Positions 39,540-54,100 of a DNA stretch of 64,000 nucleotides are shown here, piece after piece. The stretch lies in NCBI GenBank assembly GCA_029582155.1, contig CM055901.1:26176116-26240115 (forward strand). The letters run 5' to 3'. Below the pieces are notes generated by a model that did not search any database, was not told the origin of the DNA, and saw only the letters and a program-made list of their open reading frames with translations. Position 1 is the stretch's first letter; the number at the start of each line of letters is the position of its first letter. The position numbers and the translations under genes were made by a program. This DNA is from Panopea generosa (taxonomy: Eukaryota > Mollusca > Bivalvia > Adapedonta > Hiatellidae).

Positions 39540-42500
39540 ATTTGGTACTGATTATATTGGCACTGATTATACTTAAACTGGTTATATTTGAACTGATCAT
39601 ACTTGAACTGGTTATATTTGAACTGATTATACTTGAACTGGTTATATTTGAACTGGTTATATTTGAATTGATTATACTTAAACATGTTATATTTGAACTG
39701 GTTATATTTGAACTGATTATATTGGCATTGGTTATACATGAACTTGTTATATTTGAACTGATTACACTTGAACCGGTTATACTTGAACTGGTTATATTTG
39801 AGCTGTTTATACTTAAACTGGTTATATCTGAACTGATTACATTTGAACTGGTTATACTTGAACCGGCTATATTGGCATTGATTATATTTGAACTGATTAT
39901 ACTTGAACTGGTTATATTTGAACTGATTATACTTGAACTGATTATACTTGAACTGGTTATATTTGAACTGGTTATATTTGAACTGGTTATACTTGAACTG
40001 GTTATATTTGAACTGGTTATATTTGAACTGATTATACTTGAACTGGTTATACTTGAACTGTTAATACTTGAACTGGTTATATTTACACTGGTTATGCTTG
40101 AACTGGTTATACTTGAATTGGTTATATTTGAACTGGTTATATTTGAACTGATTATACTTGAACTGGTTATACTTGAACTGTTAATACTTGAACAGGTTAT
40201 ATTTGAACTGATTATACTTGAACTGGTTATACTTGAACTGGTTATATTTGAACTGTTTTTACTTAAACTGGTTATATTTGAACTGGTTAAATTTGAACTG
40301 GTTATACTTGGACTGGTTATATTGGTACTGATTATAATTGAACTGATTATACTTGAACTGGTTATAATTGAACTGATTATACTTAACTGGTTAAACTTGA
40401 ACTGGTTATATATGAATTGGTTATAATTGAACTGGTTTTACTTAAATGGTTATATTGGCACTGATTATACTTGAACTGGTTATACTTGAACTGTTTATAT
40501 TTGAACTGTTTATACTTAAACTGGTTATATTTGAACTTGTTATATTTGAACTGGTTATACTTGGACTGAATATATTTGAACTGGTTTAATTGGCACTGAT
40601 TATACTTGAACTGATTATATTGGCACTGATTATACTTGAACTGGTCATATTTAAATTGGTTATATTAAAATTGATTTTTTGGCACTGATTATACTTGAAC
40701 TAGTTATATTTAAACTGATTATATTTGAACTGACTATATTTGAACTAGCTATATTTGAACTGATTATATTTGCACTGGTTATACTTCAACTGGTTATATT
40801 GGAACTGATTATACTTGAACTGGTTATATTTGGACTGATTATATTTGCACTGGTTATACTTGAACTGGTTATACTTGAACTGGTTATATTTTGACTGGTT
40901 ATATTAGCACTGGTTATACTTTAACTGGTTATACTTGAAATGATTATATTTGAATTGGCTATATTTGAACTGATTTTATTTGCACTGGTTTTACTTCAAC
41001 TGGTTATATTGACACTGATTATACTTGAACTCGTTGTACTTGAACAGGTTATATTGACACTGATTATATTTGAACTGGTCATACTTTAACTGGTTATATT
41101 GAACTGTTTATATATGAACTGGTTATATTTGAACTGGTTATATTTCAACTGATTATATTGACACCTATTATACTTGAACTGGTTATATTTGGATATATTA
41201 TATTTGCACTGGTTATACTTGAACTGGTTATAATTGAATTGATTATATTTGAACTGGTTATACTTTAACTGAATATATTTGAACTGGTTATATTGGCACT
41301 GATTATAATTGAACTTATTATATTTGAACTGATTATACTTGAACTGATTATACTTGAACTGGTTATATTGAACTGATTATATTGGCACTGGTTATATTGG
41401 CACTGATTATACTTGAACTTGTTATATTTGGACTGGTTATATTTGATATTTAAACTGATTATATTCTTACTGATTGTATTGGCCCTGATTTTACTTGAAC
41501 TTGTTATAATTGAACTGATTATATTGACACTGGTTATGCTTGAACTGGTTATATTTGAAATGGTTATATTGAACTCATTATATTTGAACTGGTTATATTT
41601 TAACTGGTTATATTTGAACAGATTATATTGGCACTGGTTATACTTGAACAGGTTTTATTGGCACTGATTATATTTATACTGATTATATTTGAACTGATTA
41701 TATCTAAACTGGTTATATTTGAACTCATTATATTGTCACTGGTTATACTTTAACTGGTTATATTGGCACTGATTATATTTGAACTGATTATACTTGAACT
41801 TGTTATATTTGAACTGGTTATATTTGAACTGATTATATTGGCATTGGTTATACTTGAACTGGTTATATTTGAACTGATTATATTTGAACTGATTATATTG
41901 GCACTGAGTATACTCGAACTGGTTATATTGGCACTGATTATACTTGAACTGGTTATATTTGAACTGGTTTTATTTGAACTGATTATATTTGTACTGATTA
42001 TACTTGAACTGGTTATATTTTAACAGATTATATTTGCACTGGTTATACTTGAACTAATTATATTGGAACTGATTATACTTGAACTGGTAATACTTGAAAT
42101 GGTTATATTTGAACTGTTTAAACTTGCACTGGTTATATTTAAACTGTTAATACTTGAACTGGTTATATTTGAACTTGTTATATTTGAACTGGTTATACTT
42201 GGACTTAATATATTTGAACTGGTTATATAGGCACTGATTATACTTGAACTTGTTATACTTGAACTGGTTATATTTGAACTGATTATACTGGAACTGGTTA
42301 TATTGGCACTGATTTTACTTGAACTGGTTATATTGGCACTGATTTTACTTGAACTGGCTATACTTGAACTGGTTATACCGTAACAGATTATATTGGCACT
42401 GATTTTACTTGAACTGGCTATATTTGAACTGTTTTAAATTTGAACTTGTAATACTTGAACTGGTTATATTTGAACAGTCCTATACTTGAACTGGTTTTAT

Positions 42501-42740
42501 TTGAACTGGTAATACTTGAGCTGGTTATATTTGAACTGGTTATATTTGAACAAGTTATACTTGGATTTAATATATTTGAACTGGTTATATTGGCACTGAT
42601 ATTACTTGAACTGGTTATATTGGCACTGATTATACTTGAACTGCTTTTATTGGCACTGATTATACTTGAACTGGTTATATTTGAACTGGTTATACTTGAA
42701 CTGGTTATATATGAACTAGTTATATTTGCACTTATTATAC
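39540..42740. repeat. 15-bp minisatellite
   Basis: About 3.2 kb (roughly 210 units) of a 15-bp unit, 'gaactggttatattt', with frequent variants (gaactgattatactt, ggcactgattatatt). Because 15 is five codons, the plus frame stays open for almost 300 codons (39533-40426) as a monotonous Glu-Leu-Val-Ile-Phe protein, and the minus strand gives Lys-Tyr-Asn-Gln-Phe repeats. Frame breaks occur wherever a unit gains or loses a base. These are artefacts of the repeat. Longer patterns such as alternating 'ggttatatttgaact' and 'gattatacttgaact' suggest local higher-order units. Confidence 0.95.
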
Positions 42741-42744
42741 AAAT

Positions 42745-43510
42745 ATATCCTAATGTATCTAATATTTCATCCCATATAAACACTAATATATACTAAAAAA
42801 TCTAATATTTCCTCCCATATTAACACTAAGATATACCAAAGTATCTAAGATTTTCTCATATATTTACACTAACATATACCAAAGTATCTAAGATTTTCTC
42901 CCATATTAACACTAATATATATCAAAGTATCTAAGATTTCCTCATTAATTAACACAAATGTATACCAAAGTTTCTTATATTTATTCCTATATTAACACTT
43001 ATGTATACCAAAAATATCTAACATTTCCTCCTATATTACCACAAAGATATACCTAAGTATCTTAGATTCAAAGTTTCAAAGATTTTCTCCCATATAAACA
43101 CTAATATATATCAAAGTATCTTATATTTCGTCCCATATTACAATACCAAAATATTTAAGATTCCTTCCTATATTCACACTAACATATACCAAAGTATCTA
43201 ATTTTTCCTCCCATATTAACACTAATATACACCAAAATATCGAAGATTTCGTTCCATATTAACACTTATATATACCAAAGTATCTAAGATTTCCTCATAT
43301 ATTAACACTAATATATACAAAAGTATCTAATATTTCCTCCCATATTACCACTAAGATATACCAAAGTATCTAAGATTTCCTCATATATTAACACAATATA
43401 TACCAAAATATCTTAGATTTTCTCCCATATTAACACTTATATATACCAAAGTTTCTAAGATTTCCTCATAAATTAACACTAATATGTACCAAAGTATCTA
43501 TAAATTTCCT
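42745..43510. repeat. 43-bp minisatellite adjoining the 15-bp array
   Basis: About 17 degenerate units of about 43 bp built on 'cactaatatataccaaagta', 'tctaagatttcctc' and 'ccatattaa'. It begins directly after the 15-bp array and has no sequence relation to it or to the other 43-bp repeat at 20 kb. Confidence 0.9.
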
Positions 43511-43683
43511 GCCATGACAACACTAATCGACAGGAAATCATCTATAACAAAAAGTTAAACTTCATATATTGACTTTCTTGAAAAAAATAGCAGTACTACC
43601 AAGTTTGATAATGTTCTACTTGCATTTGAATTAATCTTGTGTAATAATACTAATAAACTATAGTATATGTTTTTTGTTTGCAG

Positions 43684-43745
43684 CACCGCTCTACGCCGGC
43701 ATTCAGTGATACGTACGTTGAAAACTGCCGACTGTCGAAACACAG
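43684..43745 (+). other. Possible short coding exon (weak)
   Basis: A 62-bp segment with about 50 percent GC in AT-rich surroundings is preceded by 'tatgttttttgtttgcag' and followed by 'gttagcc', giving plausible acceptor and donor sites. One frame is open throughout (beginning His-Arg-Ser-Thr-Pro-Ala-Phe). The opposite strand is also open, so this is weak evidence. No family resemblance is visible and no partner exon was found. Confidence 0.2.
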
Positions 43746-44520
43746 GTTAGCCTGGTAAATAACGTAAAGATAAAGCAATGAAACTTAATCAGGCATATTA
43801 TCTTTAGTTCTTCAGAATATGAGATTTATTTGAACATGTTGCATCGATTCAAGGATATGAAATGTACATATTATACAGAATATAATGTGAAAAGTAAATA
43901 AGTTTACAGGAATTATTAATATATATTATAGACAACTAACACTAAATACATTTAATGATGATAAAGATCACATACAGGGAGAGGGGTAGATAGGGAATTG
44001 ATTTATACATAAAGTCAGGTGTACAACATTTTTCTCATATTGAAATAGAATTGGAGTATAATAATAATAGAATCTCATAGTTAAGCTTAATTTTTATCAA
44101 ACTATTTAAAATCGTTGGCAATAAAATGTATTAATACCTCGTGAGTGGGCTACTGCTCTTACTCGGTCAATTCTCGCAGACGCTTAATGATGATCAGAAT
44201 TATTAAATGCATAAATCATTGTAGTGAAATATCTATGTATCAACATATCTCATTTTGTACAACTAAACTGAAATAAAATTACAAAAAAAATATACTAAGA
44301 TTGAACCTCACATAATATATTATACTCGTTTTATAAATTTAATAATAAATTAATACTCCTGAGTGATCTTCTATATAGGTTCATTAAACTGGTCTAACGA
44401 TCATTTCCTAAACTATTCAATATTGAACTCAAATTACCGGACTAAGCCGATGTTCTCAAATACAGACTTGGTTTCACTTTCTCGTCAAATATTTGTTCAT
44501 AGTAAATAAGAAGATGAGTT
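43746..44520. other. Region without recognisable gene
   Basis: AT-rich unique sequence; I see no gene, RNA or ordered repeat. Confidence 0.5.
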
Positions 44521-44695
44521 CGGGTTGTAAAGCTACGCAATGGTAGTGCATCTGACTCGGGATCGGAGGGTCGTGAGCTCGATCCTCCGCCACGGCTGTG
44601 TGCGGTGTCCTTGACTAAAACGCTTTATTCACATGTGCTTATGCTAGTTTTTACCCAAGAACACATCGAGCGTGATTTGTTTCATAATCAAAATA
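44521..44695 (+). mobile_element. tRNA-derived SINE, family C
   Basis: A tRNA-like head contains 'acgcaatggtagtgcatctg' (A-box-like) and 'gtcgtgagctcgatcctc' (B-box-like). It is followed by 'tgtccttgactaaaacgc' and 'gagcgtgatttgtttcat'. It matches 34240-34395 (minus) block by block. It is too diverged to be a working tRNA. Confidence 0.75.
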
Positions 44696-45032
44696 TTATA
44701 AAAAATATGAAAAGTGTCACCGCCTTGAAACGTTCAATATCGGCAAGACGTCTCCGAATTAAACGTGGTTAATGAGTGCTACCAACACAATAAGATTTAA
44801 ACTTAAATTTAAGTAGTATGTAATCACGATGTGAAGATAAAAACTTATTTAAAATTACAGTTATCTGTGAACGAGTCACAAATAAAATAAACTGTATTGT
44901 TGAATTTAAAAATAAATAAACTTATTTTCAAATAATGGAATGTGTAATTATGCAAATGAATTCCTTTTATTGTATGTACTGATTGTTTTCAAAATGTTAC
45001 TATTAAAAAAAGGGCAAATTTAAACACCTTCT

Positions 45033-45125
45033 TTCATTGCATTGATGGACAAATGTTATTATTTTTTCTCTCTTTTTAGAGAGGGGGTGTGTATGTTTGC
45101 CTCCGATATTAAATAATGTCATGTT
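45033..45125. repeat. Array-edge unique flank, inverted copy of 18311-18401
   Basis: The reverse complement of the right edge of contig A. To the left of 45033 the sequence continues as unique DNA, whereas the partner at 18401 runs into the gap. This is the key evidence for an unmerged overlap between contigs A and B. Confidence 0.95.
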
Positions 45126-48100
45126 TTATGTACACTGTATCGTACAGTCTGTATTTATGTACATTCTTACTGTTTGTGATGTATTATATTTTATATGTAC
45201 ACTGTATTCGTACACTGTGGTGCGTGAGGGATTTATTATATGTAGACTACATTCTTACAGTGTTGTGACTGGTGGGGTATTATTATTTTATATGTACACT
45301 GTATTCGTACACTGTGTGTGTCGTGAGGGGATTATTTTATATGTAACACTATCTTACAGTGTTTGTGTCGGGGGGGATCATTATTTTATATGTACAACAT
45401 TCGTACAATGTTGTGTCGTGGGTGGTATTATTTTATATGTACACTGTATTCGTACACTGTGTGTGTCGTGAGGGATGTTATTTTATATGTACACTACATT
45501 CTTACAGTGTTTGTGTCTGGGGGGTATATTATTTATATGTACACTGTATTCGTACACTGTGTGTGTCGTGAGAGGATGTATTATTTATATGTACACTATT
45601 CTTACAGTGTTTGTGTCTGGGGGGTATTATTTTATATGTACACTTTATTCGTACACTGTGTGTGTCGTGAGGTTATTATTTTATATGTACACTGTATTCG
45701 TACACTGTGTGTGTCGTGAGGGGATGTTATTTTATATGTACACTACATTCTTACAGTGTTTGTGTCTGGGTGGTATTCATTATTTATATGTACACTGTAT
45801 TCGTACACTGTGTGTGTCGTGAGGTGATTATTTTATATGTACACTACATTCTTACAGTGTGTGGGTGGGGTGTATTTTTAATATGTACACTGTATTCGTA
45901 CATTTGTGTGTCGTGAGGTGGTATTATTATTTATATGTACACTGTATTCGTACACTGTGTGTGTCGTGAGGGGATGTATTTTATATGTACACTACATTCT
46001 TACAGTGTTTGTGTCTGGGTGAAGTTATCATTATTTTATATGTACACTGTATTCGTACACTGTTGTGTCGTGAGTGGATGTTATTTTATATGTACACTAC
46101 ATTCTTACAGTGTTTGTGTCTGGGTTGGGGGTATTATTATTTTATATGTACACTGTATTCGTACACTGTGTGTGTCGTAAGGGGATGTTATTTTATATGT
46201 ACACTACATTCTTACAGTGTTTGTGTCTGGGTTGGGGTATTATTATTATATGTACACTGTATTCGTACACTGTGTGTGTCGTGAGGGATTATTTATATGT
46301 ACACTACATTCTTACAGTGTTTGTGTCGTGGGGGTATTATTATTTTATATGTACACTGTATTCGTACACTGGGTGTGTCGTGGGGTATTATTTTATATGT
46401 ACACTGTATTCGTACACTGTGTGTGTCGTGAGGGATGTTATTTTATATGTACACTACATTCTTACAGTGTTTGTGTCTGTGGGGATCATTATTTTATATG
46501 TACACTGTATTCGTACACTGTGTGTGGGTGAGGTTGTTATTTTATATGTACACTGTATTCGTACACTGTGTGTGTTGTGAGGGGATGTTATTTTATATGT
46601 ACACTACATTCTTACAGTGTTTGTGTCTGGGTGGTTATCATTATTTTATATGTACACTGTATTCGTACACTGTGTGTGTCGTGAGGGGATGTTATTTTAT
46701 ATGTACACTACATTCTTACAGTGTTTGTGTCTGGGTGGGGTTATCATTATTTTATATGTTCACTGTATTCGTACACTGTGTGTCGTGAGGGATGTTATTT
46801 TATATGTACACTACATTCTTACAGTGTTTGTGTCTGGGTGGGTTATCATTATTTTATATGTACATTGTATTCGTAACTGTGTGTATCGTGGGGATATTAT
46901 TTTATATGTACACTACATTCTTACAGTGTTGGTGGGTGGGGTTATCATTATTTTATATGTACACTGTATTCGTACACTGTGTGTGTCGTGAGGGGATGTT
47001 ATTTTATATGTACACTACATTCTTACAGTGTTTGTGTCTGGTTGGGGTAGTTATTATTTTATATGTACACTGTATTCGTACACTGTGTGTGTCGTGAGAG
47101 GATGTTATTTTATATGTACACTACATTCTTACAGTGTTTGTGTCTGGGTGGAGTTATCATTATTTAATATGTACACTGTATTCGTACACTGTGGTGTCGT
47201 GAGGATGTTATTTTATATGTACACTATTCTTACAGTGTTTGTGTCGTGGGGATTATTATTTTATATGTACACTTTATTCGTACACTGTGTGTGTCGTGGG
47301 TGGTATATTTTATATGTACACTGTATTCGTACACTGTGGTGTGTCGTGAGGGATGTTATTTTATATGTACACTACATTCTTACAGTGTTTGTGTCTGGGT
47401 GGGGTATTATATTTATATGTACACTGTATTCGTACACTGTGTGTGTCGTGAGGTGTTATTTTTATATGTACACTGTATTCGTACAGTGTGTGTCGTGGGT
47501 GGATGTTATTTTATATGTACACATTCTTACAGTGTTGTGTCTGGGTGTATATTATTTTATATGTACACTGTATTCGTACACTGTGTGTGTCGTGAGTGGA
47601 TGTTATTTTATATGTACACTACATTCTTACAGTGTTTGTGTCTGGGTGGGGTATTATTATTTATATGTACACTGTATTCGTACACTGTGTGTGTCGTGGG
47701 ATGTTATTTTATATGTACACTACATTCTTACAGTGTTTGTGTCTGGGTTGGGGTTATTATTTTATATGTACACTGTATTCGTACACTGTGTGTGTCGTGA
47801 GGGATGTTATTTTATATGTACACTACATTCTTACAGTGTTTGTGTCTGGGTGGGGTATTATTATTTATATGTACACTGTATTCGTACACTGGTGTGTCGT
47901 GAGGTGTATTATTTTATATGTACACTGTATTCGTACACTGTGTGTGTCGTGAGGGGATGTTATTTTATATGTACACTACATTCTTACAGTGTTTGTGTCT
48001 GGGTGGGGGTATATATTTTATATGTACACTGTATTCGTACACTGGTGTGTCGTGAGGTGTGTTATTTTATATGTACACTGTATTCGTACACTGTGTGTGT

Positions 48101-51100
48101 CGTGAGGGGATGTTATTTTATATGTACACTACATTCTTACAGTGTTTGTGTCTGGGTGGTTATCATTATTTATATGTACACTGTATTCGTACACTGTGTG
48201 TGTCGTGAGGGTGTATTTTATATGTACACTACATTTTACAGTGTTTGTGTCTGGTGGTTATCATTATTTTATATGTACACTGTATTCGTACACTGTGTGT
48301 GTCGTGAGGGGATGTTATTTTATATGTACACTACATTCTTACAGTGTTTGTGTCTGGGTGGGGTTATCATTATTTTATATGTACACTGTATTCGTACACT
48401 GTGTGTGTCGTGAGGTGGATTATTTTATATGTACACTACATTCTTACAGTGTTTGTGTCTGGGTGGGTTATCATTATTTTATATGTACACTGTATTCGTA
48501 CACTGTGTGTGTCGTGAGGGGATGTTATTTTATATGTACACTACATTCTTACAGTGTTTGTGTCTGGGTGGGGTATTATATTTATATGTACACTGTATTC
48601 GTACACTGTGTGTGTCGTGAGAGGATGTTATTTTATATGTACACTACATTCTTACAGTGTTTGTGTCTGGGTGGGGTTATCATTATTTTATATGTACACT
48701 GTATTCGTACACTGTGTGTGTCGTGAGGGATGTTATTTTATATGTACACTACATTCTTACAGTGTTTGTGTCTGGTTGGGGTATTATTATTTTATATGTA
48801 CACTGTATTCGTACACTGTGTGTGTCGTGAGGATGTTATTTTATATGTACACTACATTCTTACAGTGTTTGTGTCTGGGTGGTTATCATTATTTTATATG
48901 TACACTGTATTCGTACACTGTGTGTGTCGTGAGTGGACGTTATTTTATATGTACACTACATTCTTACAGTGTTTGTGTCTGGGTGGGGTATTATTATTTT
49001 ATATGTACACTGTATTCGTACACTGTGTGTGTCGTGAGGTGGTATTATTTTATATGTACACTACATTCTTACAGTGTTTGTGTCTGGGGGTATTATTATA
49101 TTATATGTACACTGTATTCGTACACTGTGTGTGTCGTGAGGGGTGTTATTTTATATGTACACTACATTCTTACAGTGTTTGTGTCTGGGTGGGTATATTA
49201 TTTTATATGTACACTGTATTCGTACACTGTGTGTGTCGTGAGGTGATGTTATTTTATATGTACACTACATTCTTACAGTGTTTGTGTCTGGGTGGGGTTA
49301 TCATTATTTTATATGTACACTGTATTCGTACACTGTGTGTGTCGTGAGGATGTTATTTTATATGTACACTACATTCTTACAGTGTTTGTGTCTGGGTGGG
49401 GTTATCATTATTTTATATGTACACTGTATTCGTACACTGTGTGTGTCGTGAGGGGATGTTATTTTATATGTACACTACATTCTTACAGTGTTTGTGTCTG
49501 GGGGTTATCATTATTTTATATGTACACTGTATTCGTACACTGTGGTGTCGTGGGGATGTTATTTTATATGTACACTACATTCTTACAGTGTTTGTGTCTG
49601 GGGGTTATCATTATTTTATATGTACACTGTATTCGTACACTGTGTGTCGTGAGGGATGTTATTTTATATGTACACTACATTCTTACAGTGTTTGTGTCTG
49701 GGTGAAGTTATCATTATTTTATATGTACACTGTGTTCGTACACTGTGTGTGTCGTGAGGGGATGTTATTTTATATGTACACTACATTCTTACAGTGTTTG
49801 TGTCTGGGTGGTTATCATTATTTTATATGTACACTGTATTCGTACTGTGTGTGTCGTGAGGGGATGTTATTTATATGTACACTACATTCTTACAGTGTTT
49901 GTGTCTGGGGAAGTTATCATTTTATATGTACACTGTATTCGTACACTGTGTGCGTAGTGGATGTTATTTTATATGTACACTACATTCTTACAGTGTTTGT
50001 GTCTGGGTGGGGGTATTATTATTTTATATGTACACTGTATTCGTACACTGTGTGTCGTGAGAGGATGTTATTTTATATGTACACTACATTCTTACAGTGT
50101 TTGTGTCTGGGTGGGGGTATTATTTTATATGTACACTGTATTCGTACACTGTGTGTGTCGTGAGGATGTTATTTTATATGTACACTACATTCTTACAGTG
50201 TTTGTGTCTGGGTGGGGTATTATTATTTTATATGTACACTGTATTCGTACACTGTGTGTGTCGTGAGTCGATGTTATTTTATATGTACACTACATTCTTA
50301 CAGTGTTTATGTCTGGGTGGGGTATTATTATTTTATATGTACACTGTATTCGTACACTGTGTGTCGTGAGGGGATGTTATTTTATATGTACACTACATTC
50401 TTACAGTGTGTGTCTAGGTCGGGGATTGTTATTTTATATGTACACTATTCGTACATGTTTGTGTCGTGGGTGGTATTATTTTATATGTACACTGTATTCG
50501 TACACTGTGTGTGTCGTGAGGGATGTTATTTTATATGTACACTACATTCTGACAATGTTTGTGTCTGGTGGGGGTATTATTATTTTATATGTACACTGTA
50601 TTCGTACACTGTGTGTGTCGTGAGTGGATTATTTTATATGTACACTACATTCTTACAGTGTTTGTGTCTGGGGGATTTATTTATATGTACACTACATTCT
50701 GACAGTGTGTGTCTGGTGGGGTATTATTTTATATGTACACTGTATTCGTACACTGTGTGTGTCGTGAGGGGATGTTATTTTATATGTACACTACATTCTA
50801 CAGTGTTTGTGTCTGGGTGGGGTTATTATTTTATATGTACACTGTATTCGTACACTGTGTGTGTCGTGAGAGGATGTTATTTTATATGTACACTACATTC
50901 TTACAGTGTTTGTGTCTGGGTTGGGGTATTATTATTTTATATGTACACTGTATTCGTACACTGTGTGTGTCGTGAGGGATGTTATTTTATATACACTACA
51001 TTCTTACAGTGTTTGTGTCTGGGTTGGGGTATTATTATTTTATATGTACACTGTATTCGTACACTGTGTGTGTCGTGAGGGATGTTATTTTATATGTACA

Positions 51101-54100
51101 CTACATTCTTACAGTGTTTGTGTCTGGGTGGGGTATCATTATTTATATGTACTGTATTCGTACACTGTGTGTGTCGTGAGTGGATGTTATTTTATATGTA
51201 CACTACATTCTTACAGTGTTTTGTCTGGGTGGGGTTATATTATTTTATATGTACACTGTATTCGTACACTGTGTGTGTCGTGAGGGATGTTATTTTATAT
51301 GTACACTACATTCTTACAGTGTTTATGTCTGGGTTGGGGTATTATTATTTTATATGTACACTGTATTCGTACACTGTGTGTGTCGTGAGGGGATGTTATT
51401 TTATATGTACACTACATTCTTACAGTGTTTGTGTCTGGATTGGGGTATTATTATTTTATATGTACACTGTATTCGTACACTGTGTGTGTCGTGAGAGGAT
51501 GTTATTTTATATACACTACATTCTTACAGTGTTTGTGTCTGGGTTTGGGGTATTATTATTTTATATGTACACTGTATTCGTACACTGTGTGTGTGTCGTG
51601 AGGGATGTTTTATATGTACACTACATTCTTACAGTGTTTGTCTGGGTTGGGGTATTATTATTTTATATGTACACTGTATTCGTACTGTGTGTGTCGTGTG
51701 AGGGATGTTATTTTATATGTACACTACATTCTTACAGTGTTTGTGTCTGGGTGGGGTATCATTATTCTATATGTACACTGTATTCGTACACTATGTGTGT
51801 CGTGAGTGGATGTTATTTTATATGTACACTACATTCTTACAGTGTTTGTGTCTGGGTGGGGTATATTATTTTATATGTACACTGTATTCGTACACTGTGT
51901 GTGTCGTGAGTGGATGTTATTTTATATATACACTACATTCTTACAGTGTTTATGTCTGGGTTGGGGTATTATTATTTTATATGTACACTGTATTCGTACA
52001 CTGTGTGTGTGTCGTGAGGGGATGTTATTTTATATGTACACTACATTCTTACAGTGTTTGTGTCTGGGTGGGGTATCATTATTTATATGTACTCTGTATT
52101 CGTACACTGTGTGTGTGAGGGATGTTATTTTATATGTACACTACATTCTTACAGTGTTTGTGTCTGGGTGGGGTTATCATTATTTTATATGTACACTGTA
52201 TTCGTACACTGTGTGTGTCGTGAGGGGATGTTATTTTATACGTACACTACATTCTTACAGTGTTTGTGTCTGGGTTGGGGTATCATTATTTTATATGTAC
52301 ACTGTATTCGTACACTATGTGTGTCGTGAGTGGATGTTATTTTATATGTACACTACATTCTTACAGTGTTTGTGTCTGGGTGGGGTTATCATTATTTATA
52401 TGTACACTATATTCGTACACTGTGGTCGTGAGGGATGTTTTTATATGTACACTACATTCTTACAGTGTTTGTGTCTGGGTTGGGGTATATTATTTTATAT
52501 GTACACTGTATTCGTACACTTGTGTGTCGTGAGTGGATGTTATTTTATATGTACACTACATTCTTACAGTGTTTGAGTCTGGGTGGGGTATCATTTTATA
52601 TGTACACTGTATTCGTACACTGTGTGTGTCGTGAGTGGATGTTATTTTATATGTACACTACATTCTTACAGTGTTTGTGTCTGGGTGGGGTTATTATTTT
52701 ATATGTACACTGTATTCGTACACTGTGTGTGTCGTGAGTGATTATTTTATATGTACACTATTCGTACAGTGTGTGTCGTGAGGGGATTATTTTATATGTA
52801 CACTGTATTGTACACTGTGTGTGTCGTGGGTGGTATTATTTTATATGTACACTGTATTCGTACACTGTGTGTGTCGTGAGGGATGTTATTTTATATGTAC
52901 ACTACATTCTGCCAGTGTTTGTGTCTGGGGGGTATTATTATTATATGTACACTGTATTCGTACACTGTGTGTGTCGTGAGTGGATGTTATTTTATATGTA
53001 CACTACATTCTTACAGTGTTTGTGTCTGGGTGGGTATTATTTTATATGTACACTGTATTCGTACACTGTGTGTGTCGTGAGAGGATGTTATTTTATATGT
53101 ACACTACATTCTTACAGTGTTGTGTCTGGGTTTGGGGTATTATTATTTTATATGTACACTGTATTCGTACACTGTGTGTGTCGTGAGTGGATGTTATTTT
53201 ATATGTACACTACATTCTTACAGTGTTTGTGTCTGGGTTGGGGTATTATTATTTTATATGTACACTGTATTCGTACACTGTGTGTGTCGTGAGTGGATGT
53301 TATTTATATGTACACTACATTCTTACAGTGTTTGTGTCTGGGTTGGGGGTATTATTATTTTATATGTACTGTATTCGTACACTGTGTGTGTCGTGAGGGA
53401 TGTTATTTTATATGTACACTACATTCTTATAGTGTTTGTGTCTGGGTTGGGGTATTATTATTTTATATGTACACTGTATTCGTACACTGTGTGTGTCGTG
53501 AGGGATGTTATTTTATATGTACACTACATTCTTACATTGTTTGTGTCTGGGTGGGGTTATCATTATTTTATATGTACACTGTTCGTACACTGTGTGTGTC
53601 GTGAGAGGATGTTATTTATATGTACACTACATTCTTACAGTGTTTGTGTCTGGTGGGGGTATTATTATTTTATATGTACACTGTATTCGTACACTGTGTG
53701 TGTCGTGAGGGGATGTTAATTTATATGTACACTACATTCTTACAGTGTTTGTGTCTGGATTGGGGGTATTATTATTTTATATGTACACTGTATTCGTACA
53801 CTGTGTGTGTCGTGAGAGGATGTTATTTTATATGTACACTACATTATTACAGTGTTTGTGTCTGGGTGGGGGTATTATTATTTTATATGTACACTGTATT
53901 CGTACACTGTGTGTGTCGTGAGATGTTATTTTATATGTACACTACATTCTTACAGTGTTTGTGTCTGGGATGGGGTATTATTATTTTATATGTACACTGT
54001 ATTCGTACACTGTGTGTGTCGTGAGGATGTTATTTTATATGTACACTACATTCTTACAGTGTTTGTGTCTGGGTGCGGGTATTATTATTTTATATCTACA

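Noticed and set aside
39533-40426. A 297-residue hydrophobic Glu-Leu-Val-Ile repeat protein
   Set aside because: It is a translation of the 15-bp minisatellite; the frame stays open only because 15 is a multiple of three, and other frames and strands are equally repetitive.
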